Source: Acerihabitans sp035013185 (GTDB taxonomy: Bacteria; Pseudomonadota; Gammaproteobacteria; Enterobacterales; Enterobacteriaceae). From it: a DNA stretch of 64,000 nucleotides. The stretch is taken from assembly GCF_035013185.1 (NCBI RefSeq), contig NZ_JAYGJO010000011.1, positions 100,587-164,586 on the forward strand, in the 5' to 3' direction. Made by a program: the position numbers and the translations under genes. Shown here piece after piece: positions 61,998 through 64,000 of this stretch (position 1 is the first letter of the stretch; each line of letters begins with the position of its first letter). A model generated the notes under the pieces. The model had not been told where the DNA came from and ran no database searches. It worked only from the letters and a program-made list of their open reading frames with translations.

Positions 61998-63548
61998 TCA
62001 CGCATGGGGACGATAAACGTTAACCGCCGCCGCCAGGCGTACCGTACTGTGGGACAGTTCGTCCGCCGACTGAGCATACTGCTCTACCATGTGCGCATTT
62101 TGCTGTGTGGTCAGATCCAACTGGCCAATCGATTGGCTTATCAGCGTCAAGGCTTTGGTTTGTTCGTCTGATGAGGTACTGATTTCGCCGATCAAGGTTG
62201 CTACCTGCCCTGCCTGCTGGACAATGTTATCCATCGTGTCGCCGGCGTTGCGCACCAGTTTGTCGCCATCTTCGATCCGGTTCACGCTGTTCTCAATCAG
62301 ATCTTTAATTTCTTTGGCCGCAGCGGACGAACGCTGCGCCAGTAAGCGCACCTCGCCGGCCACTACCGCAAATCCTCTGCCTTGTTCACCCGCGCGTGCC
62401 GCTTCAACGGCGGCATTGAGCGCCAAGATATTGGTTTGGAAAGCGATTCCCTCAATTACGCTGATAATATCGACGACCCGACGGCTGGATTCATTGATCG
62501 ACCCCATGGTGGCCATAACCTGACGCATCTGTGCGTGGCCGTCTTGTGCTGCAAGGCTGCTCATCCCCGCGAGGTCCCGAGTCTCGTTGACGCTATCGGC
62601 GCTATTACGCACGCTGGCCACCAGTTCCTCAATGGCGCTGATGATTTGCTGCAGATTATCCCCGGCAAGTTCCGTGCGCTCTTTTAGCTCATGGTTACCC
62701 TGCACTATCTCGCTACTGGCGCTATTGATGCCACCAATTTGACCATTAACATCATCGGTGAGCGAACGCAGATTCAGGCCCATCTGGTTGACACTGCGTA
62801 GTAGATAACCGAGATCGTCGAGCCGGTTTAACTGCACATACTGCCCCGACTGGCAGGAAGAGAGCCGCTGCGCTTGTGACAAAATCACCTTAATCGGCCT
62901 TTCCACCTGCCGATTCAACCACATTGACGTCAGCGCCAGTCCGGCGACGGCGACACCGCAAGACGCCCACGGCCCCAAAGCAAAGAGGGTAGAACCCAAC
63001 ACCGGCAGTCCGCTAGCCACCAGCAGCGCGCCGCGAATGCGTAAACGAAGGGAGAGTTTTTGCATCAGCGACAACGGAGCAAGCCAGCCGGTGCGTACCA
63101 CCAAACCTCGATACAACGCCAAACGACGGCGTTGGTTTTTACCGGATTTTATCTCTTGGTACAACGCCGTCGCTTGGTTGATTTCTTCACGGGTGGGGGC
63201 AACACGTACCGAAAGGTAGCCGGTGGTCTGATCGGCATGGCAAATCGGCGTCGCGTTGGCGCGTACCCAATAATAATCACCATTTTCCCGCCGATTCTTT
63301 ACCAGGGCCGACCAAGAATGCCCGTCTCGCAACGTTTGCCACATATCGGCAAAGGCTTCCGCCGGCATATCAGGATGTCGGACTATATTATGCGGTTGAT
63401 TAACTAAATTCCCATAACGATATCCAGACGCAGTAACAAAAGCCGCATTGGCATAATTAATATTGCCTTGCAGATCGGTTGCAGATTGTAATGTCATTGC
63501 TCTGTAAACCAAATACTCATTTAGAGTAACGGGATTGTTAATTCTCAT
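61998..63548 (-). CDS. aer: energy-taxis receptor, Aer type
   Basis: A 516-residue methyl-accepting protein with an N-terminal FAD-binding PAS domain (MTLQSATDLQGNINYANAAFVTASGY, HNIVRHPDMPAEAFADMWQTLRDGHSWSALVKNRRENGDYYWVRA), one hydrophobic region near residues 185-210, a HAMP-like segment and the MCP signalling tip IAFQTNILALNAAVEAARAGEQGRGFAVVAGEVR. It senses electron transport redox state and steers swimming. GAGGTG precedes the ATG. Confidence 0.93.
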   Translation of the reverse strand: MRINNPVTLNEYLVYRAMTLQSATDLQGNINYANAAFVTASGYRYGNLVNQPHNIVRHPDMPAEAFADMWQTLRDGHSWSALVKNRRENGDYYWVRANATPICHADQTTGYLSVRVAPTREEINQATALYQEIKSGKNQRRRLALYRGLVVRTGWLAPLSLMQKLSLRLRIRGALLVASGLPVLGSTLFALGPWASCGVAVAGLALTSMWLNRQVERPIKVILSQAQRLSSCQSGQYVQLNRLDDLGYLLRSVNQMGLNLRSLTDDVNGQIGGINSASSEIVQGNHELKERTELAGDNLQQIISAIEELVASVRNSADSVNETRDLAGMSSLAAQDGHAQMRQVMATMGSINESSRRVVDIISVIEGIAFQTNILALNAAVEAARAGEQGRGFAVVAGEVRLLAQRSSAAAKEIKDLIENSVNRIEDGDKLVRNAGDTMDNIVQQAGQVATLIGEISTSSDEQTKALTLISQSIGQLDLTTQQNAHMVEQYAQSADELSHSTVRLAAAVNVYRPHA

Positions 63549-63590
63549 CTACACCTCAGTAATTAATAAGAAAATGACACCGGCACTTCA

Positions 63591-63712
63591 TTGTCATCTA
63601 TTGAATTACTGGTGCGTTGTCTGCGCTCGGTCACCAGAATCATGTAGTTAGGTAAGGCCTAGCATTATCTGACTTGCCGTCTGCCCGGTGACAACTCGGC
63701 AGCTATCAGCCA
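63591..63712. repeat. degenerate ERIC-like repeat upstream of aer
   Basis: The blocks ACTGGTGCGTTGTCTGCGCT and TAGTTAGGTAAG, then CTTGCCGTCTGC, follow the ERIC order with many changes and no clear outer ends. Confidence 0.5.
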
Positions 63713-64000
63713 TAGGTAAATCGGCAGGATGAGTGGAAAGTTTATTATTAATTTTGGATAAGAGTGATTTAAATTATTTCCACCTTATAAAACCCTTGGT
63801 TGTTATCTTATATTACAAATTAGCTACGGCATGATAATAAATGACACTTTTAATACACAAATAAATAAAAAATAACGTTCAATTTTTAATTAGGAAAATA
63901 CTGAGATCACAAACCTTACTTTTGCAAAATACCCTACAGGTGAACTATTAATGACTTAATCTGGCGAAGTGGACATAATCCGTGCCATGCGTATGCTGTA
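63713..64000. other. AT-rich right end of window
   Basis: No gene, repeat or hairpin was recognised here. Confidence 0.5.

Noticed and set aside
1..64000. CRISPR arrays, insertion sequences, phage genes, tRNA or rRNA genes
   Set aside because: None was found: no spaced direct-repeat arrays beyond the 13-bp trio, no transposase or integrase reading frames, and no tRNA-like folds noticed by eye.

Overview
The window reads as chromosomal DNA from a member of the Enterobacterales. The support is close relatives of E. coli dmsABC, hybOABCDEFG, dcuB/dcuSR, yqgA, rspR and aer, plus at least five ERIC-type intergenic repeats of about 113-126 bp. Genus cannot be fixed by eye; a Sodalis/Pectobacterium/Serratia-like lineage is only a guess. 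No rRNA, tRNA, insertion sequence, phage gene or CRISPR array was seen. All calls come from reading the sequence and remembered family knowledge; no search was run.

Layout. 0-3 kb: end of a glyceraldehyde-3-phosphate dehydrogenase gene, a second type I methionine aminopeptidase coupled to a ParD-like protein, a yqgA-like membrane protein and a periplasmic histidine phosphatase. 3-15 kb: a pyridine-ring catabolic island. It holds a GntR regulator, a pyridoxine 4-oxidase-like GMC enzyme and a pyridoxamine-pyruvate aminotransferase. Next to these lies a seven-gene operon with an HpaB-type monooxygenase, an NTF2-like protein, two amidases, an AbrB-type membrane protein, a flavin reductase and a NicX-type ring-cleaving dioxygenase. 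15-20.5 kb: a secreted protein of unknown function and a BMP-type ABC importer. 20.6-25 kb: an NTF2-like protein, a VOC gene abutting a gene remnant, an ArsR/old-yellow-enzyme pair, a GNAT acetyltransferase and an rspR-like regulator. 25-32.6 kb: a GH42 beta-galactosidase with its complete sugar ABC importer and LacI regulator.

32.6-57.5 kb is dominated by anaerobic respiration: dmsABC, a Wolinella-type fumarate reductase frdCAB (not the E. coli FrdABCD type), the hydrogenase-2 operon, and dcuB with dcuSR. Between these sit a LysR/phenolic acid decarboxylase pair, a DJ-1/PfpI protein and a ClC channel with an extra C-terminal domain. Taken together, Hyb, Frd and DcuB could run hydrogen-dependent fumarate respiration with fumarate/succinate exchange under DcuSR and FNR control. 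Well-placed FNR-like boxes precede dmsA and frdC. 57.7-63.5 kb: a DUF2461 protein, an ascorbate-type PTS with twin perfect operators and a divergent LacI/GntR-type regulator, and the energy-taxis receptor aer.

The strongest candidate for an undescribed system is the 3-15 kb island. The first enzymes of vitamin B6 degradation (pyridoxine to pyridoxal, pyridoxamine to pyridoxal) sit beside a hydroxylase/reductase pair, a 2,5-dihydroxypyridine-type dioxygenase and two amidases, and none of the classical downstream B6 enzymes is present. The two promoters share the same direct repeat, TTGGTTG-N6-TTGGTTG. I infer a shortened B6 pathway: C6 hydroxylation, NicX-type ring opening to an N-acetyl maleamate-like product, then two amide cleavages.
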